Made by a program: the position numbers and the translations under genes. The notes under the pieces are model-generated. The model saw only the letters and a list, made by a program, of their open reading frames with translations. It did not search any database and was not told the DNA's origin. A DNA stretch of 64,000 nt from assembly GCA_028281265.1 (NCBI GenBank), contig JANQKE010000188.1:62001-126000 (forward strand). Direction: 5' to 3'. Position 1 is the stretch's first letter, and every line of letters starts with the position of its first letter. This stretch comes from Alphaproteobacteria bacterium (lineage in GTDB: Bacteria > Pseudomonadota > Alphaproteobacteria > DSM-16000 > Inquilinaceae). This document shows positions 17,479-25,610 of the stretch, in pieces.

Positions 17479-17948
17479 GCGACCGGTCCGTCCCCGATGC
17501 CGATGAGTTGGTGGCCGCCTACAAGACCCTGCTGCGCGACTATCTCGCCCGGCGGCCCTCCGGCGCGCGCCAGCGCATCGCCAAGGTGATGGGCACGCAC
17601 AAGAGCTTCGTCTCCCAGATCACCAATCCGAGCTACCGGGTCCCGGTACCGGCCCAGCATGTGCAGACGATCATCGACGTCTGCCATTTCTCGCCGGAGG
17701 AAAGGGCGGCCTTCCTGTCCGCCTACCGCCGGGCGCATCCCGGCTTCGCCGAGCCGATGGGACCGGCGGCGGTGCAGGTGCCGTCCGGCTTCTGGGTGCC
17801 GCTCCCTGACCATGTCACGGCCGAGCAGGCCCGGGAGATCGAGCGCGTCGTCCGCCGGCTGACGGCCGATCTCATCGGTCTGGCAACGCCCGTCGCGCCG
17901 GCGGATCGGAGTACCGGTTCCCGTCCGGGCTCGCGGCTGCGGGGGTGA
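17475..17948 (+). CDS. Helix-turn-helix (XRE-like) protein of the dha operon
   Basis: A 157-residue protein with a Cro/CI-like helix-turn-helix in its first half (RQRIAKVMGTHKSFVSQITN, about residues 32-51, then VPAQHVQTIIDVC). Its second half is a conserved region, FSPEERAAFLSAYRRAHPGF, followed by a helix near the end. The position, overlapping both the enzyme I stop and the next dhaK start, suggests it senses or controls the dihydroxyacetone kinase operon. DNA binding is inferred from the motif only. Confidence 0.75.
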   Translation: MSDRSVPDADELVAAYKTLLRDYLARRPSGARQRIAKVMGTHKSFVSQITNPSYRVPVPAQHVQTIIDVCHFSPEERAAFLSAYRRAHPGFAEPMGPAAVQVPSGFWVPLPDHVTAEQAREIERVVRRLTADLIGLATPVAPADRSTGSRPGSRLRG

Positions 17949-18937
17949 TCGTGGCTGCCGAGCACCCGGTCGACCGGTTGGTGAGCGACGCGCTGTCGGG
18001 TTTCGCCCGCCAGCATGCCGATCGGGTCGCCCTGCATGCGGCGCCGCGGGTGCTGTACCGTGCCGGACCAGCCCCGGCCGGCAAGGTGGCCCTGATCGCC
18101 GGCGGCGGGTCGGGGCACGAGCCGCTGCATATCGGCTTCGTCGGCCGGGGCATGCTCGATGCGGCCTGCCCGGGGGAGGTGTTCACCTCGCCCACCCCGG
18201 AACAGGTGCTGACGGCGTATCGCCTGGTCGCCGGGCCGGCGGGCGCCCTGATGGTGGTGAAGAACTATCCCGGCGACGTCATGAATTTCGACATGGCCCT
18301 GGAGGCGGTCGCCGGCCCGGTCGACCGGGTGCTGGTGACCGACGACGTCGCCACCCGGGACGGCCGGGACTCCGACACCGCCCGAGGGCTGGCGGGGACC
18401 GTCGTGGTCGAGAAGATCGTCGGGGCGGCGGCCGAACGCGGAGCGGACCTCGCGGCCTGCACCCGGCTGGGCCGGGCGGTCGTTTCCGCCACCGGGTCCC
18501 TGGCGGTCGCCTTCTCCGGTGCGGCGATCCCGTTTGCCGACCACCCGCCGTCCCCCTGGGGGCCGGGGGAGATCGAGGTCGGTGTCGGCATCCACGGCGA
18601 ACCGGGCCGGCGGCGCGGCCCCCGGCCGCCGGTGGCCGACCTGGCCGAAACGCTGGTGGCGGAGATCGTTGCCGCCTTGGGTCTGCGCCGCGGTCAACCG
18701 GTCATGGTGCTGGTCAACGACCAGGGCGGGCTGCCGGCGGTCACCCTGCACGGCGTCGCCGCCGCGGTCGACCGCGCGGTGGAGCGGCGGGGGCTGGTCC
18801 CGGCACGCCGGCTGGCCGGCACCTACTGCACGACGCTCAACATGAACGGCTGCTCGGTCACCCTGACGGTGGTCGACGAGGCCTGGCTGCCGCTGTGGGA
18901 CGCGCCGGCCGACACGGTGGCGTGGTCCCGACGCTGA
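17945..18937 (+). CDS. dhaK: Dihydroxyacetone kinase subunit DhaK
   Basis: A stand-alone substrate subunit of 330 residues. GGGSGHEPLHIGFVG and EVGVGIHGEPGRRRG are present, the latter with the substrate-binding His, plus NMNGCSVTLTVVD near the end. With dhaL, dhaM, HPr and enzyme I it completes a PEP-dependent kinase beside the fused ATP-type enzyme. It starts at GTG 17945 in a GTGA overlap; a second GTG at 17951 is possible. It is the last gene of the plus-strand block and is followed by a repeat element. Confidence 0.9.
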   Translation: MIVAAEHPVDRLVSDALSGFARQHADRVALHAAPRVLYRAGPAPAGKVALIAGGGSGHEPLHIGFVGRGMLDAACPGEVFTSPTPEQVLTAYRLVAGPAGALMVVKNYPGDVMNFDMALEAVAGPVDRVLVTDDVATRDGRDSDTARGLAGTVVVEKIVGAAAERGADLAACTRLGRAVVSATGSLAVAFSGAAIPFADHPPSPWGPGEIEVGVGIHGEPGRRRGPRPPVADLAETLVAEIVAALGLRRGQPVMVLVNDQGGLPAVTLHGVAAAVDRAVERRGLVPARRLAGTYCTTLNMNGCSVTLTVVDEAWLPLWDAPADTVAWSRR

Positions 18938-18959
18938 CGGGACGCGGGACCGGGCCGAT

Positions 18960-19077
18960 CTGCACTCAGATGGACCCATCCGAAGGCAGGTAAGTCGATC
19001 GACTTCAAGCGGGTAAGGTGATCGACGTTAAAGAGCGAGACCCTCCTCCCTGCGTCCGTTCGGACGCTTGGATGCTC
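18960..19077 (+). repeat. Composite palindromic repeat, copy B
   Basis: A diverged copy. It has a first inverted repeat at 18960-18989 and then the linker present twice (TAAGTCGATCGACTT and TAAGGTGATCGACGTT). A short hairpin GCGTCCG-TT-CGGACGC at 19052-19067 is followed by GGATGCTC. It lies between dhaK and the gntR gene, both on the plus strand. Confidence 0.75.
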
Positions 19078-19129
19078 TGGGGTGTCCGCCGCACGGCCAC
19101 GACAGGGGAGGGAGGCGGGTACATCGTTG

Positions 19130-19182
19130 TTGACAGCATCGATGGCCACGCGGTCTAATCCGGGCGGTGTGGTATAGACCGC
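19130..19182 (+). promoter_or_regulatory. Promoter and GntR/HutC-type operator of the gntR gene
   Basis: TTGACA (19130-19135), an 18-base spacer and TCTAAT (19154-19159) form a good sigma-70 promoter. GGTATAGACC at 19171-19180 fits the GT-N-TA-N-AC core bound by HutC/DasR-type GntR proteins. GCGGTCTA (19150-19157) and TAGACCGC (19175-19182) add a wider inverted repeat. The regulator gene starts 28 bases downstream, so autoregulation is likely. Confidence 0.65.
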
Positions 19183-19210
19183 ATGGCCCGGCCAACCCGA
19201 TCGCTCTCCG

Positions 19211-19954
19211 ATGCTCGCGCTCGATCCCGATTCCGAGACACCGCTGTACCGCCAGCTCAAGACCCTGCTGCAGACCCAGATCCAGTCCGGGGCCCTTGCG
19301 GTGGGCGGCCGTGTGCCGTCCGAGCGGGAGCTGGCCGATGCCCACGGCGTCAGCCGGATGACCGCCCGCCAGGCCATCCAGTTGCTGGCCGCCGATGGTC
19401 TGGTGCGCTCCCGGACCGGCAAGGGCACCTATGTCAACCGGCCCAAGATCGACCATTCCCAGCGCCGGCTGACCGGGTTCACCGAGGAGATGCACCGGCT
19501 CGGCCGCCGCCCCGGCGGCCGCTTGCTCGATACGGCCGTGCGTCCGGCCGGCCCGGCTGTCGCCGAACGCCTGCATCTGGTCGAGGCGGCGCCGGTGGCC
19601 GTCATTCGCCGGCTGCGCTCGGCCGACGATCTGCCTTTGGCGATCGAGGTCGCCCATCTCGACGCCCGCCGGTTCGACGGCCTCGCCGAGCGGTCCGATC
19701 TGGGTGAGCGCTCGCTCTACGCCGTTCTGACGGAGCGGTACGGCACCACGCTGGCCTGGGCGGACCAGTCGGCGGAGGCCGACTTGCCCACCCCGGCCGA
19801 GCGGGCGACCCTGGCCATGCCGGCCCGCGCCGCCGTGCTCCGCCTCGAACGGGTGTCCTTCGATCGGGACAACCGGCCGGTCGAATACGTCACCGCCGCC
19901 TATCGCGGCGACCTCTATCGGCTGCGCAGCGTGCTGCGGCCCCAGGCCAGTTGA
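19211..19954 (+). CDS. GntR family regulator with UTRA domain (HutC subfamily)
   Basis: A 247-residue regulator. The winged helix-turn-helix is at about residues 12-75 (VPSERELADAHGVSRMTARQAIQLL, then GTYVNRP). The effector-binding UTRA domain (about 90-245) includes RRLRSADDLPLAIEVAHLD and ends with VEYVTAAYRGDLYRL. Members sense phosphorylated sugars or amino sugars and repress uptake operons. It lies 10 bases before a SIS-domain gene and heads the second sugar-uptake cluster; a HutC-type operator lies just upstream. Confidence 0.92.
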   Translation: MLALDPDSETPLYRQLKTLLQTQIQSGALAVGGRVPSERELADAHGVSRMTARQAIQLLAADGLVRSRTGKGTYVNRPKIDHSQRRLTGFTEEMHRLGRRPGGRLLDTAVRPAGPAVAERLHLVEAAPVAVIRRLRSADDLPLAIEVAHLDARRFDGLAERSDLGERSLYAVLTERYGTTLAWADQSAEADLPTPAERATLAMPARAAVLRLERVSFDRDNRPVEYVTAAYRGDLYRLRSVLRPQAS

Positions 19955-19964
19955 TCCCGGATTG

Positions 19965-20723
19965 ATGAACCCAGCCTCCCCCGACCTCCCGACCGGGGCC
20001 GCGGCCTATATGGCGGCCGCGCGCCGTGTGCTCGACGCCGTCGCCGACACGCAGATGCCGGCGATCGACGCTGCGGCCTCCCTGTGCGCCGAAGCGATCC
20101 GGCGGGACGGGCAGATCTTCCTGTTCGGGACCGGCCATTCGCACATGCTGGCCGAGGAGGGGCATTTCCGCGCCGGCGGCCTGGCCCCCGTATGCCCGAT
20201 CCTGGCGACCGGGCTGATGCTGCACGAAGGCGCGTTGACCAGCACCCGGCTGGAGCGCACGCCCGGCATCGCGGCCGCGGTGCTCGACCGCTATCCGATC
20301 GGGCCGGCGGACGTCGTGGTCGTCTTCTCCAATTCCGGCGTCAACGCGGTGCCGGTGGAGGCGGCGGAGACCGCCAAGGCGAAAGGGGCCAAGGTCATCG
20401 GCGTGATCGCCGCCGCCTACGCCGCCGCGGCGACCCCGCCGGCCGGCGGCCGGCCGCTGAGCGCGGTCGTCGATCTGGTGATCGACAATCGGGGCCCGCC
20501 GGGCGACGCGCTGGTCGAGATCCCGGGCAGCGGGCAGCGCACCGGCCCCGGCTCGACCCTCGCGGCGGCCTTCATCCTCAACGCGGTCCTGACGGAGACC
20601 GCCTGCCGGCTGGCCGAAGCCGGGATCCGGCCGCCGGTCTACGTCAGCGCCAACATGCCCGGCGCCCAGGAGAACAATGCGGGCCTGATCGACCGCTACC
20701 GGCCCCGCAACCCGCATCTGTGA
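19965..20723 (+). CDS. SIS domain sugar isomerase-like protein (UPF0309 type)
   Basis: A 252-residue SIS-fold protein. Sugar-phosphate-binding elements are visible: IFLFGTGHSHMLAEEGHFRAGG near residue 50 and VVVVFSNSGVNAVPVE. Members isomerise phosphosugars or bind them. It follows the GntR gene by 10 bases and precedes the second ABC importer, so it probably processes the imported, phosphorylated sugar. The ATG at 19965 is used; a TTG precedes it directly. Confidence 0.85.
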   Translation: MNPASPDLPTGAAAYMAAARRVLDAVADTQMPAIDAAASLCAEAIRRDGQIFLFGTGHSHMLAEEGHFRAGGLAPVCPILATGLMLHEGALTSTRLERTPGIAAAVLDRYPIGPADVVVVFSNSGVNAVPVEAAETAKAKGAKVIGVIAAAYAAAATPPAGGRPLSAVVDLVIDNRGPPGDALVEIPGSGQRTGPGSTLAAAFILNAVLTETACRLAEAGIRPPVYVSANMPGAQENNAGLIDRYRPRNPHL

Positions 20724-20728
20724 CGGAC

Positions 20729-20787
20729 GTGGGGATTTTTCCCACAAAGCCCGTGCCACGGCGACGATCGTGGGAGGTTTTCCCACG
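20729..20787 (+). promoter_or_regulatory. Twin GTGGG...CCCAC palindromes before the second solute-binding protein
   Basis: Two similar inverted repeats lie in tandem: GTGGG-N7-CCCAC at 20729-20745 and CGTGGGA-N5-TCCCACG at 20769-20787. Their centres are 41 bases (about four helical turns) apart, and they sit just upstream of the solute-binding protein gene. They look like paired repressor operators. They do not match the HutC-type core found before gntR, so another regulator may bind. Confidence 0.55.
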
Positions 20788-20839
20788 CAACCAACCGGCC
20801 GCACCGCACCCACCGCGGCCCGACACAGGAGGAGGACCA

Positions 20840-22132
20840 ATGACCATGACCCGCACATCCGTTCTGGCCGGGGCGGCGACGGCCCTGGCGCTGACGGCGC
20901 TGTCGGCACCGGCCCTGGCCCAGACCGAGCTTCTGATCTGGCACATGGAGCAGCCGCCCCACCGGGTGGAGCGCATCCAGTCCCTGCTCGACGCCTTCAA
21001 CGCGGCGAACCCGGACATCACCGTCCGACAGGAGCCGCAGAACTGGGGCGAGATCTATGCCAAGGCCCCGGCCGCGGTGGCCGCCGGCAACGCGCCCGAC
21101 CTGTTGTTCGCCATCCCCGACTTCACCCCGCTGCTCAAGCAGCTCGGCGCGGTCCAGCCGGTCGACGCCATCGTCGCCATGCTGGACGAGGCGCATGGCT
21201 TCTACCCCGCCGCGCTCGAACCGTACGCCTATGACGGCCATGTCTGGGCGGTGCCGCTGTACAACATGGCGGTATCGCTGTGGTATCATCGGCCGATGCT
21301 GGAGGCCGCCGGGATCGCGCCGCCGACGACGTGGGACGCGTTGCGGGCCGCCGCCGAGGCCCTGACCGGTGACGGCGTCTACGGCATCGGGCTGCCGGCG
21401 AACAAGCATCTCTACACCGACCAGACGACCTACGCCCTGATGGTCAACAACGGGGCGTCCGCCCTGTACGACGCCGACGGTTCGATCCGCTTCGACACCC
21501 CGGAAACCCAAGGCGCGCTCGCCTTCTACGACGAACTCGCCGCCTTCTCCCCGCCCGACATCGCCAGCTGGACCTGGGGCGAGGCCGAGGCCTGCTTCGC
21601 CTCGCGGGCGTGTGCGATGATCCTACAGTTCACCGTCATCACCACCTTCGAGACGCAGACCGACGGCACGCCGGACCAGTTGGGCGTGGCCGCGATCCCG
21701 GCGGCCGAGGGGGTCGCCGATCCCGGCACGATCGCCTACGCCAACGGCGTGATGCTGCTGACCGACGACCCGGCCAAGCATGACGCGGCGGCCGAGTTCC
21801 TGTCCTTCCTGATGACGCCGGAGAATTACGGCCGCTTCCTCAACATGGAGCCCGGCCTCTTCCTGCCGGTGACGGAAACCGGGGCGGAGGCGGAGTCCTT
21901 CTGGTCCGACCCGGTGGCGGTGGCCTATCGCAGCCAGATCGAAACCATGCTGGAGAACAGCCGGAACGGGCGGCTGTTCGGCTTCACCGACGGCAACATC
22001 TTCCCCTCGATCGCCGCGATCTCGGCCCAGAACCTGATCTCCCAGGCGACCCAGAGGGTCGTGCTCGGCGACGAGGATCCGGCCGACGCCGCCGCCGAGG
22101 TCCAGGAGATGATGGAAGACGCGATCGAGTAA
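20840..22132 (+). CDS. ABC sugar transporter, extracellular solute-binding protein (second system)
   Basis: A 430-residue family-1 binding protein with a signal peptide ending ALA near residue 27. The mature part starts with TELLIWHMEQPPHRVE, then INPDITVRQE-like NPDITVRQEPQNWGE and GNAPDLLFAIPDF, typical of MalE/UgpB-like proteins. AGGAGGAGG lies just upstream of the ATG at 20840; a second ATG follows at 20846. It is the first gene of an importer with two permeases and a kinase but no ATPase. A repeat element separates it from the permeases. Confidence 0.92.
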   Translation: MTMTRTSVLAGAATALALTALSAPALAQTELLIWHMEQPPHRVERIQSLLDAFNAANPDITVRQEPQNWGEIYAKAPAAVAAGNAPDLLFAIPDFTPLLKQLGAVQPVDAIVAMLDEAHGFYPAALEPYAYDGHVWAVPLYNMAVSLWYHRPMLEAAGIAPPTTWDALRAAAEALTGDGVYGIGLPANKHLYTDQTTYALMVNNGASALYDADGSIRFDTPETQGALAFYDELAAFSPPDIASWTWGEAEACFASRACAMILQFTVITTFETQTDGTPDQLGVAAIPAAEGVADPGTIAYANGVMLLTDDPAKHDAAAEFLSFLMTPENYGRFLNMEPGLFLPVTETGAEAESFWSDPVAVAYRSQIETMLENSRNGRLFGFTDGNIFPSIAAISAQNLISQATQRVVLGDEDPADAAAEVQEMMEDAIE

Positions 22133-22164
22133 GCGCGTCCCCCGCATCCCGGGGGGATCGGCTG

Positions 22165-22236
22165 GATCGACCGGCGTTCGGATGGCCTCGTCCGAACGCC
22201 GGTAAGGTGATCGACTTCAAAGAGTTAGAGCATCCC
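22165..22236 (+). repeat. Composite palindromic repeat, copy C (inside an ABC operon)
   Basis: An inverted repeat with 12-base arms (CCGGCGTTCGGA, 22171-22182, and its complement at 22191-22202) is followed by TAAGGTGATCGACTTC and AAAGAGTTAGAGCATCCC up to 22236. The second hairpin is missing. It lies between the solute-binding protein and permease genes. Read in the permease frame, the linker would encode IDFKELEHP. Confidence 0.85.
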
Positions 22237-22287
22237 CCAGCCGGCCCCGTCGCCCGCCAGACCCGTCGCCAGACAGCGCCACCGTTC

Positions 22288-23253
22288 ATGTCCGTGACTT
22301 CCAGCCCAGAGCCCGGGACGGCCGCCGATCGGGCCACGCGGCGGCCGCGCGCCTGGCCGGCGGGGCTCGACAGCCGGCGACGGCGGGAGGCCGCGCTCGG
22401 CTATCTGTTCATCGCCCCGCTGGTGCTGTGGCTGGTGGCCACGATCCTGTGGCCGCTCGCCGCGTCGGTCCATCTCAGCCTGCTCGACGTCCGCCTGATC
22501 GGCACCCAGGGCAGCTTCATCGGCCTGGACAACTATATCCGGGTGCTGACCGACGACCGGTTCTGGGCGGCGATCGGCCGGTCCGGCATCTGGATCCTGG
22601 GCAATGCCGTCCTGCAGACGGTCCTGGCGTTTTCCGCCGCGCTGGTCCTGGCGCAGCTCTTCCCCGGGGTGCGGGTGGCCCGGACCCTGGTGATCCTGTC
22701 CTGGATCGTGCCGACGGTGGTGGCGGTGATCTTCTGGCGGTTCCTGCTCAACGCCTCGGGCGGCGGGCTGATCAACCCGCTGCTGATCGAGCTGGGACTG
22801 ACCGACGATCCGGTCGGCTTCTTCAGCTCCGGCGGGTCGGCGATGACGTCGCTGATCGTCATCAACTCCTGGCGGTGGTTCCCGTTCATCACCGTGATCC
22901 TGCTCGCCGCCCTGTTGCGGGTGCCGTCGGATCTGTACGAGGCGGCGGCGATCGACGGGGCGACGGCCGTCCAGCGCTTCCGCTACATCACCGTGCCGAT
23001 GCTGCAGCCGACCCTGTTCGTGGTCGGGCTGATCGGCACGCTGCTGTCGTTCAACGTGTTCGACATCATCTGGCTGATCACCGCCGGCGGACCGTCGAGC
23101 GACACCACCACCGCACCGGTGATGATCTACGAGACCGCCTTCAAGCGCTTCCGGCTCAGCATCGCCGCGGCCATGTCGGTCGTCACGGCGCTGATCCTGG
23201 TCGCCTTCGCGCTCGTCTTCATCCGCTTTGCCCAACCCAAGGAGATGGGATGA
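22288..23253 (+). CDS. ABC sugar transporter permease (second system, MalF-type)
   Basis: A 321-residue permease with six helices and an EAA loop (YEAAAIDGATAVQRFRYITV). The ATG at 22288 (MSVTSSPEPG) is chosen because the frame upstream of it is made of repeat-element sequence. A GTG at 22207 would add 27 residues, the first of them derived from the repeat, with no ribosome-binding site. It couples to the next permease through an ATGA overlap. Confidence 0.9.
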   Translation: MSVTSSPEPGTAADRATRRPRAWPAGLDSRRRREAALGYLFIAPLVLWLVATILWPLAASVHLSLLDVRLIGTQGSFIGLDNYIRVLTDDRFWAAIGRSGIWILGNAVLQTVLAFSAALVLAQLFPGVRVARTLVILSWIVPTVVAVIFWRFLLNASGGGLINPLLIELGLTDDPVGFFSSGGSAMTSLIVINSWRWFPFITVILLAALLRVPSDLYEAAAIDGATAVQRFRYITVPMLQPTLFVVGLIGTLLSFNVFDIIWLITAGGPSSDTTTAPVMIYETAFKRFRLSIAAAMSVVTALILVAFALVFIRFAQPKEMG

Positions 23254-24077
23254 AACGGTCGCCTGGAACCGCGATCGCCCGGACGCTGGTCCTGGCGATG
23301 CTGACCCTGTTCATCGTGGTGCCGTTCTACTGGGTGGTGGCGGGCTCGTTCCGCGCGCCGGCGGAGATCATCGCGCGGGAGGTGATCTGGTTCCCGCAGA
23401 GCGTCACCTTCGAGCATTACGAGAACCTGCTGCGCCAGTCGCCGTTTCCGACCTATCTGCTCAACAGCCTGATCGTGGCGGCCGGCACGATGCTGGCGAC
23501 GGTGGTGGTCAGCACGCTGGCGGCCTACGGCTTCTACCGGTTGCGGTTTCCCGGCCGGGAATGGCTGTTCCGGGCGACCTTGCTGGCCTACGCCTTCCCG
23601 GGGGTGCTGCTGATCGTGCCGATGTACGGGATGATGAGCGGGCTGGGTCTGATCGACAATCTGCTGTCGCTGATCATCATCAACGTCACCTTCGCCGCGC
23701 CGTTCGCGGTGTGGATGATGAAGGTGTTCTTCCAGACCATCCCGAAGGAGCTGGAGGAGGTGGCCGAGCTCGACGGCGCCACCCGGCTTCAGGTGCTGAC
23801 CCGCATCCTGCTCCCCCTGGCGGCCCCGGGGGTGGCGGCGATCGGCATCTTCGCCTTCGTGATGTCGTGGACGGAGTACATGTTCGCCTCCATCCTCATC
23901 CTGTCCGACGGCCTGCGCACCTTGCCGGTCGGCCTCGCCGGGATCATCGGCCAGTACCAGATCGACTGGGGCCTGCTGCTGGCCGGGGCGACCCTGGTGA
24001 CGGTTCCGGTGGTGGTGCTGTTCACCCTGATCGGCCGGTACTTCATCGCCGGGATGACCGCCGGTGCGGTGAAGTGA
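23250..24077 (+). CDS. ABC sugar transporter permease (second system, MalG-type)
   Basis: A 275-residue permease with an N-terminal helix, five more helices and an EAA loop (LEEVAELDGATRLQVLTRIL). GGAGATGG precedes the ATG, which overlaps the upstream stop. Its own stop overlaps the GTG of the kinase gene. No ATPase gene follows, so the complex must borrow one, most simply from the UgpC/MsmK-type genes at 10.7-12.8 kb. Confidence 0.92.
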   Translation: MKRSPGTAIARTLVLAMLTLFIVVPFYWVVAGSFRAPAEIIAREVIWFPQSVTFEHYENLLRQSPFPTYLLNSLIVAAGTMLATVVVSTLAAYGFYRLRFPGREWLFRATLLAYAFPGVLLIVPMYGMMSGLGLIDNLLSLIIINVTFAAPFAVWMMKVFFQTIPKELEEVAELDGATRLQVLTRILLPLAAPGVAAIGIFAFVMSWTEYMFASILILSDGLRTLPVGLAGIIGQYQIDWGLLLAGATLVTVPVVVLFTLIGRYFIAGMTAGAVK

Positions 24078-25606
24078 CGGCCATCGGCCCCGCGGACCCG
24101 CTTTGGCTCGGCCTCGACGCCGGCAGCTCGGTCGTCAAGGCGGCCCTGTTCGATGCCCGCGGCCGGGAAGTGGCCTCGGCCGGCCACCCGATGGGAGCGG
24201 TCAAGCCGCATCCCGGCTGGTCCGAAGTGCCGATGCAAGCGGCGTGGGACGCCACCGTGGCCAGCATCCGCGCGGTGCTCGACCGGGCTCCCGATGCGGC
24301 GTCGCGGGTCGCCGGGATCGGGGTGACCGGCTGCATGGTCGGGGCCTGGCCGATCGATGCGGCGGGGCGGCCGGTCCGCAACGGCATCCTGTGGAACGAC
24401 GGCCGGGCGCAAGACCTCATCGACCGGCTGATCGATCGCCATCCCGGTCTGCTGGCCGATGTGTTCGCGGCGGATGGCTGCGTCCTGCAGCAGGGCTGTA
24501 CCCTGCCGGTGGTCGCCTGGCTGGCCGAAGCCGAGCCCGACGCGCTCGCCCGGACCGCCGCCATCCTCGGCACCAAGGACTGGATCCGCTACCGGCTGAC
24601 GGGCCGGGTGGCGATCGACGAGACCGAGACCGCCGTCGCCCCCGGGGACACCCGGACCCGGCGGCATGACCCGGGCCTCCTGGCCCTGTTCGGCCTGGAC
24701 GCCCATGCCCGCCGGTTCCCCGCCGTCCGGCCCAGCGCGGCCTTGGCCGGTACCGTCACCGCGGTGGCGGCACGGCAGACCGGCTTGCGGGCCGGCACCG
24801 CCGTGGCGATCGGCGCGGGCGACGTGCCGGCCAGCACCTTGGGCGTCGGCGCGTCGGCACCGGGGCGCGGCTGCGTCATCCTGGGCACCACCTGCCTGGT
24901 CGGCAGCGTCGTGCCCGAGCCGGTGTTCGAGCCGCCGGAGGTCGGCTTGCTGTTCGCGCTGCCCAATGGCCGCTGGCTGCGCACCATGACCAATGTCGCC
25001 GGCACCACCAATCTCGACTGGGCGCTGGCACGTCTGCTGCCCGATGCCGGTGGCGACCGCTTCGCCGCGGCCGAGCGGCTGGCGGCACCGGTGGCGCCCG
25101 GCGCGCGCGGGCTGGTCTATCTGCCCTATCTGTCGGAGGTCGGGGTGATCGCCCCGTTCGTCGACTGGAACGCGCGGGGCGAGCTGTTCGGGCTGACCGA
25201 CCGGCACGCCGCCGCCGATCTGGTCCGCGCGGTCTACGAAGGGGTGGCGCTGTCGATCCGGGACTGCCTGTCGGCGATGCCGAACCGGCCGGACCGGTTG
25301 CGGCTGGCCGGCGGCGGCGCCCGCAGCCCGCTGTGGTGCCGGATCATCGCGGACGTGACCGGCTGCGCGATCGAGGTGCCGGCGGGCAGCGAGTTCGGCG
25401 CCCGGGGGGCGGCACTGCTGGCCGCCGTCGCCACCGGCCGATACGCCGACGTCGACGCGGCCGTCGCGGCCACCGACCGGCTGGACCGGACCTACGCGCC
25501 CGATCCGTCGACCGCGCCCGCCTACGACCGGGCCTATGCGACCTACAAGGCGCTGCGGCAGGCGCTGCGGCCGGTCTGGGCTCAGGCGGGCGGCCGCCCC
25601 GACTGA
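24074..25606 (+). CDS. FGGY family carbohydrate kinase
   Basis: A 510-residue kinase with the N-terminal phosphate loop GLDAGSSVVKAALFDARG, the segment NGILWNDGRAQDLI, the ADP-binding region GAGDVPASTLGVGA, and the C-terminal FGGY-type signature LAGGGARSPLWCRIIADVTG. Members phosphorylate xylulose, ribulose, erythritol, glycerol or autoinducer-2-like sugars; the substrate is not evident. The GTG start overlaps the permease stop (GTGA), so it probably phosphorylates the sugar delivered by this importer. Confidence 0.9.
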   Translation: MTAIGPADPLWLGLDAGSSVVKAALFDARGREVASAGHPMGAVKPHPGWSEVPMQAAWDATVASIRAVLDRAPDAASRVAGIGVTGCMVGAWPIDAAGRPVRNGILWNDGRAQDLIDRLIDRHPGLLADVFAADGCVLQQGCTLPVVAWLAEAEPDALARTAAILGTKDWIRYRLTGRVAIDETETAVAPGDTRTRRHDPGLLALFGLDAHARRFPAVRPSAALAGTVTAVAARQTGLRAGTAVAIGAGDVPASTLGVGASAPGRGCVILGTTCLVGSVVPEPVFEPPEVGLLFALPNGRWLRTMTNVAGTTNLDWALARLLPDAGGDRFAAAERLAAPVAPGARGLVYLPYLSEVGVIAPFVDWNARGELFGLTDRHAAADLVRAVYEGVALSIRDCLSAMPNRPDRLRLAGGGARSPLWCRIIADVTGCAIEVPAGSEFGARGAALLAAVATGRYADVDAAVAATDRLDRTYAPDPSTAPAYDRAYATYKALRQALRPVWAQAGGRPD

Positions 25607-25610
25607 CCGG

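Noticed and set aside
22207-22287. N-terminal extension of the permease starting in repeat copy C
   Set aside because: It has no ribosome-binding site and its first residues are repeat-derived; the ATG at 22288 gives a normal permease. Kept only as a finding.
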